The translations under genes were made by a program, and so were the position numbers. Positions 17,204 to 26,306 of a stretch of DNA of 64,000 nt are shown one piece after another (positions within the stretch are counted from its first letter, which is position 1; each line of letters opens with the position of its first letter). Source of the stretch: Yamadazyma tenuis (taxonomy: Eukaryota > Ascomycota > Pichiomycetes > Serinales > Debaryomycetaceae); NCBI RefSeq assembly GCF_029203305.1, contig NC_089462.1, positions 310,001-374,000 of the forward strand, written 5' to 3'. The notes beneath the pieces were generated by a model. It saw only the letters and a program-made list of their open reading frames with translations, was not told the DNA's origin and searched no databases.

Positions 17204-18757
17204 ATGACAGAGCATACCAATCTCACGTTCAAAGACCAGATCAAGGGCTTTCCGTTGGTGCAAATCTTGGTGATTTCGTTTATCAAGCTTGCGGAGCCTA
17301 TTGCATTCACCTCCATATTCCCATATGCATTTTATATGATCAGGGACTTTGGTGTCGCCAAGTCAGAAGCAGAAATCTCCACTTACGCCGGGTACCTTGC
17401 GGCGGTGTTTGCCTTTGGCCAATTTACCTCGGCAATTGTGTGGGGGAAGTTTGCTGATGTGTATGGAAGGAAGATCGTGCTTATACTAGGACTTCTTGGT
17501 TCACTGTTTTCAATTCTTTTGCTTGGATTTTCAAGCAATTTCTGGATGGCCTTTTTGGCCCGTGGATTGCTGGGTCTTTTAAATGGGAACTCAGGAGTAT
17601 CTCGTTCAGTTATCGGTGAAATTGCCCCACATAAGCACCATCAAGGTCTTGCATTTTTGTCTATGCCAGTGGCGTGGAACATCGGAGGGGTTTTTGGGCC
17701 CTTGATCGGAGGTACCTTGTCTCATCCCTTCCGTCCTGACACACCACCACTGCTGGCATGGGGAAGACTTAATTGGGACTACCCATACGCATTGCCTAAT
17801 ATGGTAATTGCAGCCATTTTGATAGTAGAGGCTTTGATAACTTATTTCTGCTTGAAGGAAACTCATCCTACATTACAGTACCATGACGACCCGGGCATCA
17901 ACAGAACGAAGAGACTTCTTCGTGGACTCGGGCTCATTGGGCAAGAGTTGGGTGAAATCGAAGTGGTGGAAGATGAGGAGACCCTTCTTTTAGTAAAGTC
18001 AAAGTCATCGGAGACGGTCAACGTGCTAGAAGACGGAGTTCCAACCGCGGTGGAAACAGAACCGGCCGAGCCATTCCTGTGGAAGAATGTTCTTACTCCG
18101 AAAGTGTTGAATCCACTTTTGGCTTACTTTGTAATGCAGTCTCACTACACGGCGTACGAGCAGTTTTTACCAATTTTTGTATCCTATGCTCCAGCCTATG
18201 ATGCTTCTGGCACAAGGGTGTCTCAGTTTCCTTTGCATTTACAAGGAGGATTGGGATACACCCCCAAACGAGCAGGTGATTTGCTTTCGAGTTCTGGTTT
18301 TTTTGGCATGTTTATGGTGCTTTTGGTGTTCCCATGGCTTGACCGTAAGTTCAGCAAAAACACAAATTTCAGAGTGGCATTGGGGATTTTCCCCTTCCTT
18401 TTCTTGGTGTTACCGTACGTGTTGTTGTTTTTGCCTAAACACTTGGATGACAGTTTTACAACCAAGTATGCCGACCGGTTTCTCTACGCTTTTGTATTTT
18501 TCAGGGTGATGGTGGCTAGTTCGTTGATGACGTTGGCCATGGTTCTGATCAACTCCAATGCCAAGAAGGAGTATAGAGGTATTGTTAACGGGGCCACGAT
18601 CTCGGCTGCATCACTTGCCTCGTGTGTGAGTCCTATTATCACTGGGTACTTAATGACCTTAGGACAACGTTTTGAGATGGCAGGGCTTGGATGGTGGGCA
18701 TTAGGCCTCATCACCGTAGCGGGATTTGTCCAGGGATGTTTCATCCAAGTTGCGTAG
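17204..18757 (+). CDS. Major facilitator superfamily transporter, YCR023C-like, copy 1
   Basis: 517 residues with about 12 predicted membrane helices and a long acidic central loop (about residues 240-290). The first half has the MFS loop 2-3 signature GKFADVYGRK, the RGLLGLLNGN helix and a PVAWNIGG segment, typical of the DHA1 group that includes S. cerevisiae YCR023C and plant ZIF-type transporters. The substrate is unknown. A close paralogue lies at 20090-21622 with one unrelated gene between. Several nucleotide blocks are identical in both copies while the rest has diverged. The ATG at 17204 matches the paralogue's N-terminus. Confidence 0.85.
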   Translation: MTEHTNLTFKDQIKGFPLVQILVISFIKLAEPIAFTSIFPYAFYMIRDFGVAKSEAEISTYAGYLAAVFAFGQFTSAIVWGKFADVYGRKIVLILGLLGSLFSILLLGFSSNFWMAFLARGLLGLLNGNSGVSRSVIGEIAPHKHHQGLAFLSMPVAWNIGGVFGPLIGGTLSHPFRPDTPPLLAWGRLNWDYPYALPNMVIAAILIVEALITYFCLKETHPTLQYHDDPGINRTKRLLRGLGLIGQELGEIEVVEDEETLLLVKSKSSETVNVLEDGVPTAVETEPAEPFLWKNVLTPKVLNPLLAYFVMQSHYTAYEQFLPIFVSYAPAYDASGTRVSQFPLHLQGGLGYTPKRAGDLLSSSGFFGMFMVLLVFPWLDRKFSKNTNFRVALGIFPFLFLVLPYVLLFLPKHLDDSFTTKYADRFLYAFVFFRVMVASSLMTLAMVLINSNAKKEYRGIVNGATISAASLASCVSPIITGYLMTLGQRFEMAGLGWWALGLITVAGFVQGCFIQVA

Positions 18758-18980
18758 GGAGGAATTTATGTATAATGTATTCAAAAGTTAACAGTGTGCT
18801 CAATTAAACCTAATGGCTGCAAATCTCAGTGATGGGAATCAAAGTGGACACTGCCAGCATCTGTCCTTTATCTTCTAGACCAATACAAGTATTATGAGTA
18901 TTAATCACACATCTACTTCTGTCTTTGTTCCGCTGTCTTCTTTTCTTGATAAATAAACATCTTGGTGTTTGTACCACCCT

Positions 18981-18995
18981 CAGGTTCCGAACCTG
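18981..18995. promoter_or_regulatory. 15-bp perfect inverted repeat upstream of the unknown gene
   Basis: CAGGTT-CCG-AACCTG, ending 32 bases before the ATG at 19028. It could be a dimeric regulator site or a short hairpin in the leader; no known site was recognised. Confidence 0.35.
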
Positions 18996-19027
18996 GGAAA
19001 ATTAACACAAAAATCTGAATCTCAAAT

Positions 19028-19711
19028 ATGAGGAGCACTAAACAAACCAGAAGTACCAACAACACTAGAGCTCAAGTAGGTGCCAGACAGACCAAGCTCG
19101 TGTACGTTTCTTCTCCTGTCAAGCAGAGCCAAGCTCCTGAAGATATTCTAAATCATATTAAACGTATGGGACCCAATGCGAGATCAGGAATAAAAGCTCA
19201 CTTAGAACTTATAGGTATTGACCTAGCGATGATCTTGGAAGTCCAACTGTTTGCTGACCGTTTGTTCAACAAGACAAAAGAACCCAATTGGAATTTTAGG
19301 TTCCCCATGTACGATGGTGGATTAAAGCTTCAAATGCCCAATCCACAAAATATCATCTCACTTGACCTGCTTACCCCCCAACAGATGAAGGCTCTTTGTC
19401 TGCTGTATGTGATCTTAGCGTATGGGGAGGGAGAAGAGAGAAAGCGTAACATCTTGACTCAACTCGAGCCAATCCTTTTTGAATCTACTTATAAGTTACC
19501 GGACACTGGTTCATTTATCAAGTACATTGGAAGCTTGCTTGACGACTTGAATACCGTGAAAACGAATGATATTTCTGGGGGGTTGGGTGGTATAGAGTCG
19601 GAATTAACAAGATTAGACATCAGCATTGATGAAAGGATGAGCCAAGATGGTCAAAAGTTATCTGCCAGTGGTGAAATTTCGTGGCCCCAGAAGTACAAAC
19701 TCCCTGATTAG
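19028..19711 (+). CDS. Unknown protein between the two MFS paralogues
   Basis: 227 residues; no family recognised. The N-terminus (about 40 residues) is basic and Thr/Ser/Asn/Gln-rich and looks disordered. A mostly helical middle follows (about 40-180) and then an acidic, Gly/Ser-rich tail. No signal peptide or membrane segment is seen. Codon use is like its neighbours and the frame is long and clean, so it is likely a real gene. Its position suggests that the MFS duplication enclosed it or that it was inserted between the copies. Confidence 0.65.
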   Translation: MRSTKQTRSTNNTRAQVGARQTKLVYVSSPVKQSQAPEDILNHIKRMGPNARSGIKAHLELIGIDLAMILEVQLFADRLFNKTKEPNWNFRFPMYDGGLKLQMPNPQNIISLDLLTPQQMKALCLLYVILAYGEGEERKRNILTQLEPILFESTYKLPDTGSFIKYIGSLLDDLNTVKTNDISGGLGGIESELTRLDISIDERMSQDGQKLSASGEISWPQKYKLPD

Positions 19712-20089
19712 TCTCATGGGTGTTGTCTCCAGAAGCAGCTAGTGCAAAATGGGTATGAATGCATCGTTGGTATCAAATAAATCTTGAACTAGTGTTGCAG
19801 CCATTTTCTTTGCGTGAGCTTTGTAAAATTCACCATATCCACATAATATATATCACCCATACAATCCACTCACCTCCACCCGCATATGGCTCCAGTGTGT
19901 GGTCGTAACTCTTTTGCTCTGTTCGTTTTCAAACTTGCGGCTTTCCAAGCTTATTGTTCACTGCACCCCCGCTCATTTTTCCGAGCCGAGATCTACTCGC
20001 TTATCTTTGCGATAAGACAGGGACTTAAAAGAACACCGTTTTCGTGTTTTTTCGTGTATTTTTGATTGATACTTCTGCAAACCCCACCT
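19712..20089. promoter_or_regulatory. Intergenic region before MFS transporter 2
   Basis: 378 bases. An alternating AT run (TAATATATATC near 19844-19854) could be a TATA element. Nothing else was recognised. Confidence 0.3.
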
Positions 20090-21622
20090 ATGTCACAACT
20101 GCCCAGTCTCACCTTCGAGGCCCAGATCAAAGGGTTCCCATTGGTGCAAATCTTGGTGATTTCGTTTATCAAACTTGCCGAACCTATTGCATTCACCTCC
20201 TTATTTCCATATGCATTTTATATGATCAGAGACTTTGGTGTCGCCAAGTCAGAAGCAGAAATCTCCACTTACGCCGGGTACCTTGCGGCGGTGTTTGCCT
20301 TTGGCCAGTTCAGCACTGCAATTGTATGGGGAAAACTAGCTGATATCTACGGGCGCAAAATTGTCATAATCATAGGTCTTCTTGGTTCGCTGTTGGCGGT
20401 GCTTTTGCTCGGGTTTTCTTCGAGCTTCGCAATGGCTTTCACGGCCAGATGCATTATGGGCCTGTTGAACGGGAATTCAGGAGTATCTCGTTCAGTTATT
20501 AGCGAAATTGCCCCAAAAAAGCACCATCAGGGTCTTGCTTTCTTATCTATGCCGGTTTCATGGAATGTCGGGGCTGTGTTTGGCCCGTACATTGGTGGAA
20601 AGCTCTCACATCCCTTCCGCCCCGACACGGCCCCATTACTGTTCTGGGGGAACCTCAATTGGCACTACCCATACGCATTGCCTAATATGGTAATTGCAGC
20701 CATTTTGGTGGCCGAAGCAGCCATCACCTATTTTTGCCTAAAAGAAACCCACCCCACGTTGCAGCACCACCAGGACTATGGTATCAACGCCAGTACGAGT
20801 TTCCTCCGTGGCCTTGGAATCGGTTCTGTGCAAAGTCAGTCGGAGTTTGTGGAGGACGCGGAAGACGAAAACACCATTTTCTTGGTCAAGCTGGCCGAGT
20901 CCGGTCAACTGGCAGACCTCGAGACGGATCTCGAACCGTTCGAGTGGAGACTGATCCTTACACCCAAGGTTTTAAACCCTATATTAGCATACTTTATAAT
21001 GCAGTCGCATTTCACCGCTTTCGACGAATTCCTACCCATTTTCGTATCATACCCTCCAGCGTACACCGACACGGGTGCACGGGTGTCTCAGTTCCCGCTT
21101 CACTTGAAGGGTGGTTTGGGGTACACCCCCAAGCGCGCGGGAGACTTGCTTTCTAGTTCTGGTTTTTTTGGCATGTTCATGGTACTTTTGGTGTTTCCCA
21201 CAATTGACCGCAAATTCAACAGAAACACCGTTTTTCTAGTGGCCTTAGGGATTTTCCCGTTGTTATTTGCAATTTTACCGTACGTGTTGTTGTTCTTGCC
21301 CCAGCAGTTGGACGGAGACTTGACCACCAAGTATGCCGACCAATTTCTCTACGCTTTTGTGTTTATTAGGGTGATGGTGGCTAGTTCGTTGATGACGTTG
21401 GCCATGGTTCTGATCAACTCCAATGCCAAGAAGGAGTATAGAGGTATTGTTAACGGGGCGGCGATTTCGGCCGCGTCACTAGCTGCTTGTATAAGTCCAC
21501 TCTTCACCGGACGCTTAATGACAGTGGGTCAAGCATGTAACGTGGCTGGCCTTGGATGGTGGGGGTTAGGAATCATCACCACGTTAGGCTTCATCCAAGG
21601 ATGTTTTATCCGGGTGAACTAG
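20090..21622 (+). CDS. Major facilitator superfamily transporter, YCR023C-like, copy 2
   Basis: 510 residues, aligned with the copy at 17204-18757 almost end to end: same N-terminal F-x-QIKGFPLVQIL segment, MFS motif GKLADIYGRK, NGN helix and closing helices. The central acidic loop differs most in length and sequence. Stretches at 20231-20307, about 20668-20711 and 21368-21459 are nucleotide-identical to copy 1. The ATG at 20090 is the first one in the frame. Substrate unknown; the pair may share or divide a substrate range. Confidence 0.85.
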   Translation: MSQLPSLTFEAQIKGFPLVQILVISFIKLAEPIAFTSLFPYAFYMIRDFGVAKSEAEISTYAGYLAAVFAFGQFSTAIVWGKLADIYGRKIVIIIGLLGSLLAVLLLGFSSSFAMAFTARCIMGLLNGNSGVSRSVISEIAPKKHHQGLAFLSMPVSWNVGAVFGPYIGGKLSHPFRPDTAPLLFWGNLNWHYPYALPNMVIAAILVAEAAITYFCLKETHPTLQHHQDYGINASTSFLRGLGIGSVQSQSEFVEDAEDENTIFLVKLAESGQLADLETDLEPFEWRLILTPKVLNPILAYFIMQSHFTAFDEFLPIFVSYPPAYTDTGARVSQFPLHLKGGLGYTPKRAGDLLSSSGFFGMFMVLLVFPTIDRKFNRNTVFLVALGIFPLLFAILPYVLLFLPQQLDGDLTTKYADQFLYAFVFIRVMVASSLMTLAMVLINSNAKKEYRGIVNGAAISAASLAACISPLFTGRLMTVGQACNVAGLGWWGLGIITTLGFIQGCFIRVN

Positions 21623-21698
21623 AGGCCATTTTACATAACACAATTTTTGTATTTACTGATGCAAATAGACTAATAAAGAATAGAATTATACCAAAGTC

Positions 21699-22175
21699 CT
21701 AATGGTGAGCGTGTTCGGGGCTACCGACATACTTGGCCAAAAACACCACTCCCGAGTGCCAGCATCTGGCAGGCTCGTCGGCAGTGACCTTCAACCAATA
21801 AGGCTTGTGTTCTTCTCCTTTTTTTCCCATACATCCAACATATCTGTAGCCCACATAAGTAGGTACGAGGTAAGGGTCTTGCATGGTACCAGATCCTTCG
21901 AAAATGGGGTTTTCCATGTCGAACACATCCACACCTTCCATCTTACCCAAAAGTTCGAATCTTTCAGCACCAGTGGATTGGTCCCAATCGGTTGGAATAG
22001 TACCTGGGGTAGCACCAGGACCAATTAAAGAGGAGTCAGGACCGGTGACATCAGCCAAGGTTTTGGCGGTGGGGGTGTTGGTCTTGACGGGGGCGGAAAA
22101 GACTCTGGCGGACGAGGTCAAGGTTCTTGCTCTTGGAAGAGAAGCAAAAGATTGTTTGATGGCACGAGAAAACAT
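21699..22175 (-). CDS. COX4: Cytochrome c oxidase subunit Cox4 (mammalian COX5B type), zinc site altered
   Basis: 158 residues. Nuclear-encoded subunit of complex IV on the matrix side. The first ~25 residues are a typical presequence rich in Arg/Ser/Ala. The body has the conserved TDWDQSTGAERFELL segment and the zinc-binding end with a Cys in VGCMG, a His eight residues later and a Cys in ARCWHSG fifteen later. The fourth zinc ligand, normally Cys three residues after the last one, is Ser (codon TCG), with a His just before it. The ATG at 22175 directly follows a predicted 5'-UTR intron. It is head-to-head with RPS26. Confidence 0.93.
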   Translation of the reverse strand: MFSRAIKQSFASLPRARTLTSSARVFSAPVKTNTPTAKTLADVTGPDSSLIGPGATPGTIPTDWDQSTGAERFELLGKMEGVDVFDMENPIFEGSGTMQDPYLVPTYVGYRYVGCMGKKGEEHKPYWLKVTADEPARCWHSGVVFLAKYVGSPEHAHH

Positions 22176-22273
22176 CTGGGAGACAAGTTAGTAAACGATG
22201 ATGGAATGGGGAGTGGGGATTGCTTCAGGGACACACGTTGAATCTGTGTGGCTGTATGACGTGGATAACGTAC
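22176..22273 (-). other. Predicted 5'-UTR intron of COX4
   Basis: On the minus strand a perfect TACTAAC (22193-22187) is followed by a TCCCAG acceptor whose last base (22176) abuts the COX4 ATG. The nearest good donor is GTACGT at 22273-22268, giving 98 nt. Branch site and acceptor are convincing. The donor is less sure because a TATAAAA sequence lies just upstream of it, so the true donor may be further 5'. Confidence 0.55.
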
Positions 22274-22574
22274 GTTTTATACCGGTAAGTGTATTGGAAA
22301 ACAAAGAATGGTGTTCTTTATCACTTGCCTTCTGTTGTGAAAATCAGCCAATGCTCAGGCCATTAATTGAGGTGTGTTGATTGGTGCGAAAGGGCGCGCA
22401 CTCACGTGCGCCCCATCAGGGTAAGCGTCCATCCCGCGCCTGTCGCGCCTGTGACTGCTGCCGGTCCAAATTGGGATGGGGGTCTGTGTGCACACCATGC
22501 TCGCGGGCCTCCAAGTCGAATAGGTTTTAAAAATTTTCAGAGATACTTTATAATTTTTTCATTAAAACTAAACA
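22274..22574. promoter_or_regulatory. Divergent promoter COX4 / RPS26 with CCAAT and CACGTG elements
   Basis: CCAAT occurs at 22348-22352 (plus) and CCAATCA on the minus strand at 22384-22378, fitting Hap2/3/5 control of COX4. CACGTG at 22403-22408 fits a Cbf1-type site, which in CTG-clade yeasts is common upstream of ribosomal protein genes. Assignments rest on motif and position only. Confidence 0.45.
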
Positions 22575-22764
22575 GTATGTTAATATTCAACTGCACCATG
22601 AGAACTATATGAGTTGATAACTCCCAATATATGGGACCTAACACCCTATTCCAACGTGGTGCCAGCTTTCCGCCTCCGGAAAAGTCCCAAAATTCCCTTC
22701 CTGTCACCCTTGATGTCGACTCATGTTCCTCACATCCAATTGATAAATACTAACTTTCCTCTAG
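22575..22764 (+). other. Predicted 5'-UTR intron of RPS26
   Basis: 190 nt: donor GTATGT at 22575-22580, perfect TACTAAC at 22748-22754, acceptor CTCTAG ending at 22764, three bases before the RPS26 ATG. All three signals are close to consensus. No box C/D or other snoRNA pattern was recognised inside. Confidence 0.75.
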
Positions 22765-22767
22765 AAA

Positions 22768-23124
22768 ATGGCTAAGAAGAGAGCTTCCAACGGTAGAAAT
22801 AAGAAAGGTAGAGGACACGTCAAGCCAGTCAGATGTTTGAACTGTGCCGCCTGTGTTCCAAAGGACAAGGCTATCAAGAGAGTCACTATCAGAAACATGG
22901 TTGAAGCCGCTGCTATTAGAGACTTGTCTGAAGCTTCTGTTTACCAGGAATACGCTTTGCCAAAGTTATACAACAAATTGCACTACTGTGTCTCTTGTGC
23001 TATTCACGCCAGAATTGTCAGAGTTAGATCCAGAACTGACAGAAGAATCAGAACTCCTCCTCAAAGAAAGAGATTCAACACTGACAGAAAGGTTAGCCCA
23101 CAAGATGCTGCTAAGAAAGTTTAA
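22768..23124 (+). CDS. RPS26: 40S ribosomal protein S26
   Basis: 118 residues, very close to the eukaryotic S26 family from [19 protein letters not shown] onward. The protein sits near the mRNA exit channel and the 3' end of 18S rRNA. Zinc-binding cysteines are present in RCLNCAAC and HYCVSCAIH. The conserved PPQRKRFN segment and C-terminal QDAAKK follow. Codon use is strongly biased, as in highly expressed yeast genes (GCT, AAG, AGA, TTG). A 5'-UTR intron is predicted just before the start. Confidence 0.97.
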   Translation: MAKKRASNGRNKKGRGHVKPVRCLNCAACVPKDKAIKRVTIRNMVEAAAIRDLSEASVYQEYALPKLYNKLHYCVSCAIHARIVRVRSRTDRRIRTPPQRKRFNTDRKVSPQDAAKKV

Positions 23125-23949
23125 ACTTAATGATCTGTATAGTTTTATCATTCGATAATAAATATTATTATAAAACAGCGTAGGAGGAATATGAGAAGAG
23201 ACATGCCCAGGGAACTTGTGTGCATTATGATGGTCTGGTCTTTACACCTATACTATTGGAAGTCCTTGAGGTATCATGATGTTCTGACCCATACATCCAC
23301 AGTACTGGCATGGGTCTCATTGCACGGGTGTAACTGACTGTTCCTTCCTATTTCATGGTTGTCGAGTTCTCATGAAAAGTAAAACAATCACATTTTCACA
23401 AAATCACCGAATTGGCCCCATTTTCACCAATGGACACTTCTTTGTGCCCTAAGCCATCACAGGCTTTGAACTAATCCCATCGTCCTAGTCTCGTAAAGAT
23501 ACAAAAAAAAGGCTACCGCCACAGCTCTCCCCAGCGCACCGCCACCTCTCGCCCCAGCACGCGCCAGCGACCGCCAGACCTGAGCGCCGTTTTCCCGCGC
23601 ACGACCTGCCCGTTCTGTCTTTGCGATCCTAGTGTTCGCCCTTTCGAAGTTTTTTACAAAGGGACATATCAATTGAGGATCAAGGAAAGTTCATCTTGGA
23701 TTTGAGTCAATACCACAACTTACTTCAACCCGTACCCACACGCACCCTCGTCTATACGTGTGTTGTAACCCGCTTGCAGCCTTCGATTTGAACCTATTTT
23801 TCCTTTTGTTCAAGTCAATTGGTCCCGGCTAACGTATAACCTGACTTAACCGCTAGACCCATACACCCAATCTCCTGTCAATCCAATTGCTCGATCTCCT
23901 TCCCCAACCATCCCCATATTGCATTGAATAAGTTTTCATCCCCTGCATC
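23125..23949. other. Intergenic region RPS26 / CDC55
   Basis: 825 bases. An AT-rich RPS26 terminator area lies at about 23145-23175, then a C-rich section at 23510-23600 and a pyrimidine-rich section at 23840-23940, probably CDC55 promoter and leader. No further gene, tRNA or repeat was recognised. Confidence 0.4.
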
Positions 23950-25488
23950 ATGACCGTAAACGAAACTTGGAAGTTCTCCCAGTGCTTTGGAGACAAGGGC
24001 GATATTGAAAACTTAACAGAAGCAGATGTGATCTCGACGGTGGAATTCAATCACGACGGTAACTTCTTGGCCACCGGTGACAAAGGTGGCCGGGTGGTTT
24101 TGTTTGAGAGAAACCACAGCAAAAATAGTAATTGTGAATACAAGTTCTTCACCGAGTTTCAAAGCCACGACGCAGAATTTGATTACTTGAAGTCGTTGGA
24201 AATTGAGGAGAAAATCAATAAGATCAAGTGGATCAAGAGTTATAACGACTCGTTGTACTTGTTGTCCACGAATGACAAAACCATCAAATTGTGGAAGATC
24301 ATGGAAAGAAATGTCAAATTGCTCTACCAGAACAACTTGAATGGAGCCGACCATTTACCGGCGTCAGGCTTGAATTTGTCCAGCTTGAAGTTGCCCAAGA
24401 TGACGGTTCACGATAAGTTGATTTCGGCCCAGCCCAAGAAAATCTACTCGAATGCCCATGCTTACCACATCAACTCGATTTCTGTCAACTCCGATCAAGA
24501 GACTTATATATCCAGTGATGACTTGAGAATCAACTTGTGGAACTTGGGGATCAGTGACCAGAGCTTCAACATTGTTGACATAAAGCCCTCCAATATGGAA
24601 GAGTTGACGGAGGTGATAACGAGTGCCGAGTTCCATCCCAGCCACTGTAATTTGTTCATGTACTCTTCGTCCAAGGGTACCATCAAGTTGAACGACATGC
24701 GGTCCAACTCGTTGTGTGACAGCCATTCCAAGATCTTTGAGGAGTACTTGGACCCGGCGTCGCACAACTTCTTCACCGAGATCACCAGCTCCATAAGTGA
24801 TGTGAAGTTCAGTCACGACGGGCGGTACATTGTGTCCCGTGACTACATGACCGTGAAGATCTGGGATTTGGCGATGGAGCTGAAGCCCATCAAGACCATT
24901 AATGTGCATGAGCATTTGAGAGACCGGTTGTGTGATACCTATGAAAATGATGCAATATTCGACAAGTTCGAAGTGCAATTTGGCCCTGATAACAAATCTA
25001 TAATGACTGGTTCTTATAACAACAATTTCATGATTTATCCCAACCTGATCAATGGAGATTCTTCGTATGGATCGATGAAGCCAATCAAAATGAAGAAAAG
25101 AGGTAGAACGGTTGGCGAGCCTGAAGACGACGAAGACGACGACGAAGAGGGGGACGACGACGAAGAAGATGAAGAAGATGACGATGAGGAGCCACAATCG
25201 CCGGCTGCCGATGGTGGGTTCCCTGAAAGTCCTACCAGTAGTCATCTTGATGACGATCAACAGGAAGAGATTGTTTTGCAAGCCGATAAGTCTGCGTTTA
25301 AGACCAAGAAGATGGGGTCCAACAACGGGATGATGAGACGGAGAATGATGACCAATGGTAGTGATCTCAGCAATGACTTTGATAACATTGACTTTAAGAA
25401 GAGCATACTTCACTTATCATGGCATCCTAGGGAGAATTCTGTTGCGATTGCGGCTACGAACAACTTGTTCATCTTCTCGACTCTTTAA
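23950..25488 (+). CDS. CDC55: Protein phosphatase 2A regulatory B subunit (PR55/B)
   Basis: 512 residues. A WD40-type seven-bladed propeller that targets PP2A in mitotic entry and exit and in the spindle checkpoint. The N-terminal [20 protein letters not shown] and [14 protein letters not shown] segments, the [21 protein letters not shown] stretch (A/C subunit contact), [10 protein letters not shown] and [12 protein letters not shown] are family hallmarks. Between the last blades (about 395-420) is a strongly acidic Asp/Glu run followed by a Ser/Pro/Gln linker, a species-specific insertion. Codon 311 is CTG where relatives carry Asn, better explained by Ser. The start at 23950 fits the conserved N-terminus. 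Confidence 0.96.
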   Translation: MTVNETWKFSQCFGDKGDIENLTEADVISTVEFNHDGNFLATGDKGGRVVLFERNHSKNSNCEYKFFTEFQSHDAEFDYLKSLEIEEKINKIKWIKSYNDSLYLLSTNDKTIKLWKIMERNVKLLYQNNLNGADHLPASGLNLSSLKLPKMTVHDKLISAQPKKIYSNAHAYHINSISVNSDQETYISSDDLRINLWNLGISDQSFNIVDIKPSNMEELTEVITSAEFHPSHCNLFMYSSSKGTIKLNDMRSNSLCDSHSKIFEEYLDPASHNFFTEITSSISDVKFSHDGRYIVSRDYMTVKIWDLAMELKPIKTINVHEHLRDRLCDTYENDAIFDKFEVQFGPDNKSIMTGSYNNNFMIYPNLINGDSSYGSMKPIKMKKRGRTVGEPEDDEDDDEEGDDDEEDEEDDDEEPQSPAADGGFPESPTSSHLDDDQQEEIVLQADKSAFKTKKMGSNNGMMRRRMMTNGSDLSNDFDNIDFKKSILHLSWHPRENSVAIAATNNLFIFSTL

Positions 25489-25729
25489 CGATAATGGCAT
25501 TGTAATGCGTCTAATACACATTGAAGCGATAAGGTGTAGACAAGAGTAGAAGCGAATTGAAGGTTGAAGGTGGTAGGTGCATTGTAGGTGATAAATATAT
25601 AATCATCATAAATGATTGGTACTCTGCTTGTCTGTCTCTCAGGCTTTCTGTCTCTCTCTGCCCCTCCCAAAACCCTGTCAGACTCTACAATCTTCCTTTC
25701 TTACATTTATTATCCATATACTATGCATA

Positions 25730-26143
25730 CTAGGCCTCGATGTTTCTGTTAACATCCGAGTTCCAGAACAAGGTCTTGTCTCCGTCTCCCCAGAAGAACT
25801 TCTTAGCTCTGATGTTCTGGTAATCGTACTGAGTTGGCCACTCATCATCACTCAAGTGTCTCAAATGCTCTCTGTGCTCCGCATGCTTCAACTCGATATT
25901 TCCCACGGGAATGGCGGTAAGAAGCAAGGCAGGGAAGGCCACGAAGTAGGTTATTCTTTTCCATAACTTGGTGATTCCCACCGAGTGGTGCATTTTTTCC
26001 TGGGAGGCCTTTTTGAAGGCTTCACCGGCGGCCTTGCTGACCTTGGAAGGATGGAAGGCTGGCTCGTTGAGGAGCTTGGAGGCGGTGGTAGGGCCGTGCG
26101 AGGAGAATCTAACGAACTGACGTTGTGCTAATTTCGAAAGCAT
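25730..26143 (-). CDS. COX13: Cytochrome c oxidase subunit VIa
   Basis: 137 residues from the ATG at 26143, which begins a short mitochondrial presequence (MLSKLAQRQFVRF). The conserved body shows one membrane helix (YFVAFPALLLTAIPVG), the HREHLRHLSDDEWP segment and the C-terminal YDYQNIRAKKFFWGDGDKTLFWN block typical of Cox13/COX6A. The subunit stabilises the complex IV dimer and binds the respiratory supercomplex factors. The open frame extends upstream but has no family features. CCAAT and CACGTG elements lie about 110-120 bases upstream. Confidence 0.94.
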   Translation of the reverse strand: MLSKLAQRQFVRFSSHGPTTASKLLNEPAFHPSKVSKAAGEAFKKASQEKMHHSVGITKLWKRITYFVAFPALLLTAIPVGNIELKHAEHREHLRHLSDDEWPTQYDYQNIRAKKFFWGDGDKTLFWNSDVNRNIEA

Positions 26144-26253
26144 TGAGTGATAGTTGTGTAGTTTTTTTCTGCTTGTCGCACAAATGGCCTGAGCATTGAG
26201 CGCCTTTTCATTGGTATGATTTCTTGGGAGGCGCACGAAAACTCTTGTCGTCT

Positions 26254-26265
26254 CACGTGTATTGG
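26254..26265 (-). promoter_or_regulatory. CACGTG plus CCAAT pair upstream of COX13
   Basis: CACGTG at 26254-26259 is followed after one base by ATTGG (CCAAT on the minus strand) at 26261-26265. The pair sits in the COX13 promoter and within 55 bases of the stop of the upstream MNN4-like gene. It fits combined Cbf1 and Hap2/3/5 control. Confidence 0.45.
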
Positions 26266-26306
26266 GGTCGAGGGCGTGTCCGCCCCCACATCTATATACA
26301 TATAAC

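Noticed and set aside
24364..25413. 349-codon open frame on the minus strand opposite CDC55
   Set aside because: Shadow of the CDC55 coding strand. No domain, and the opposite frame is a certain PR55 subunit.
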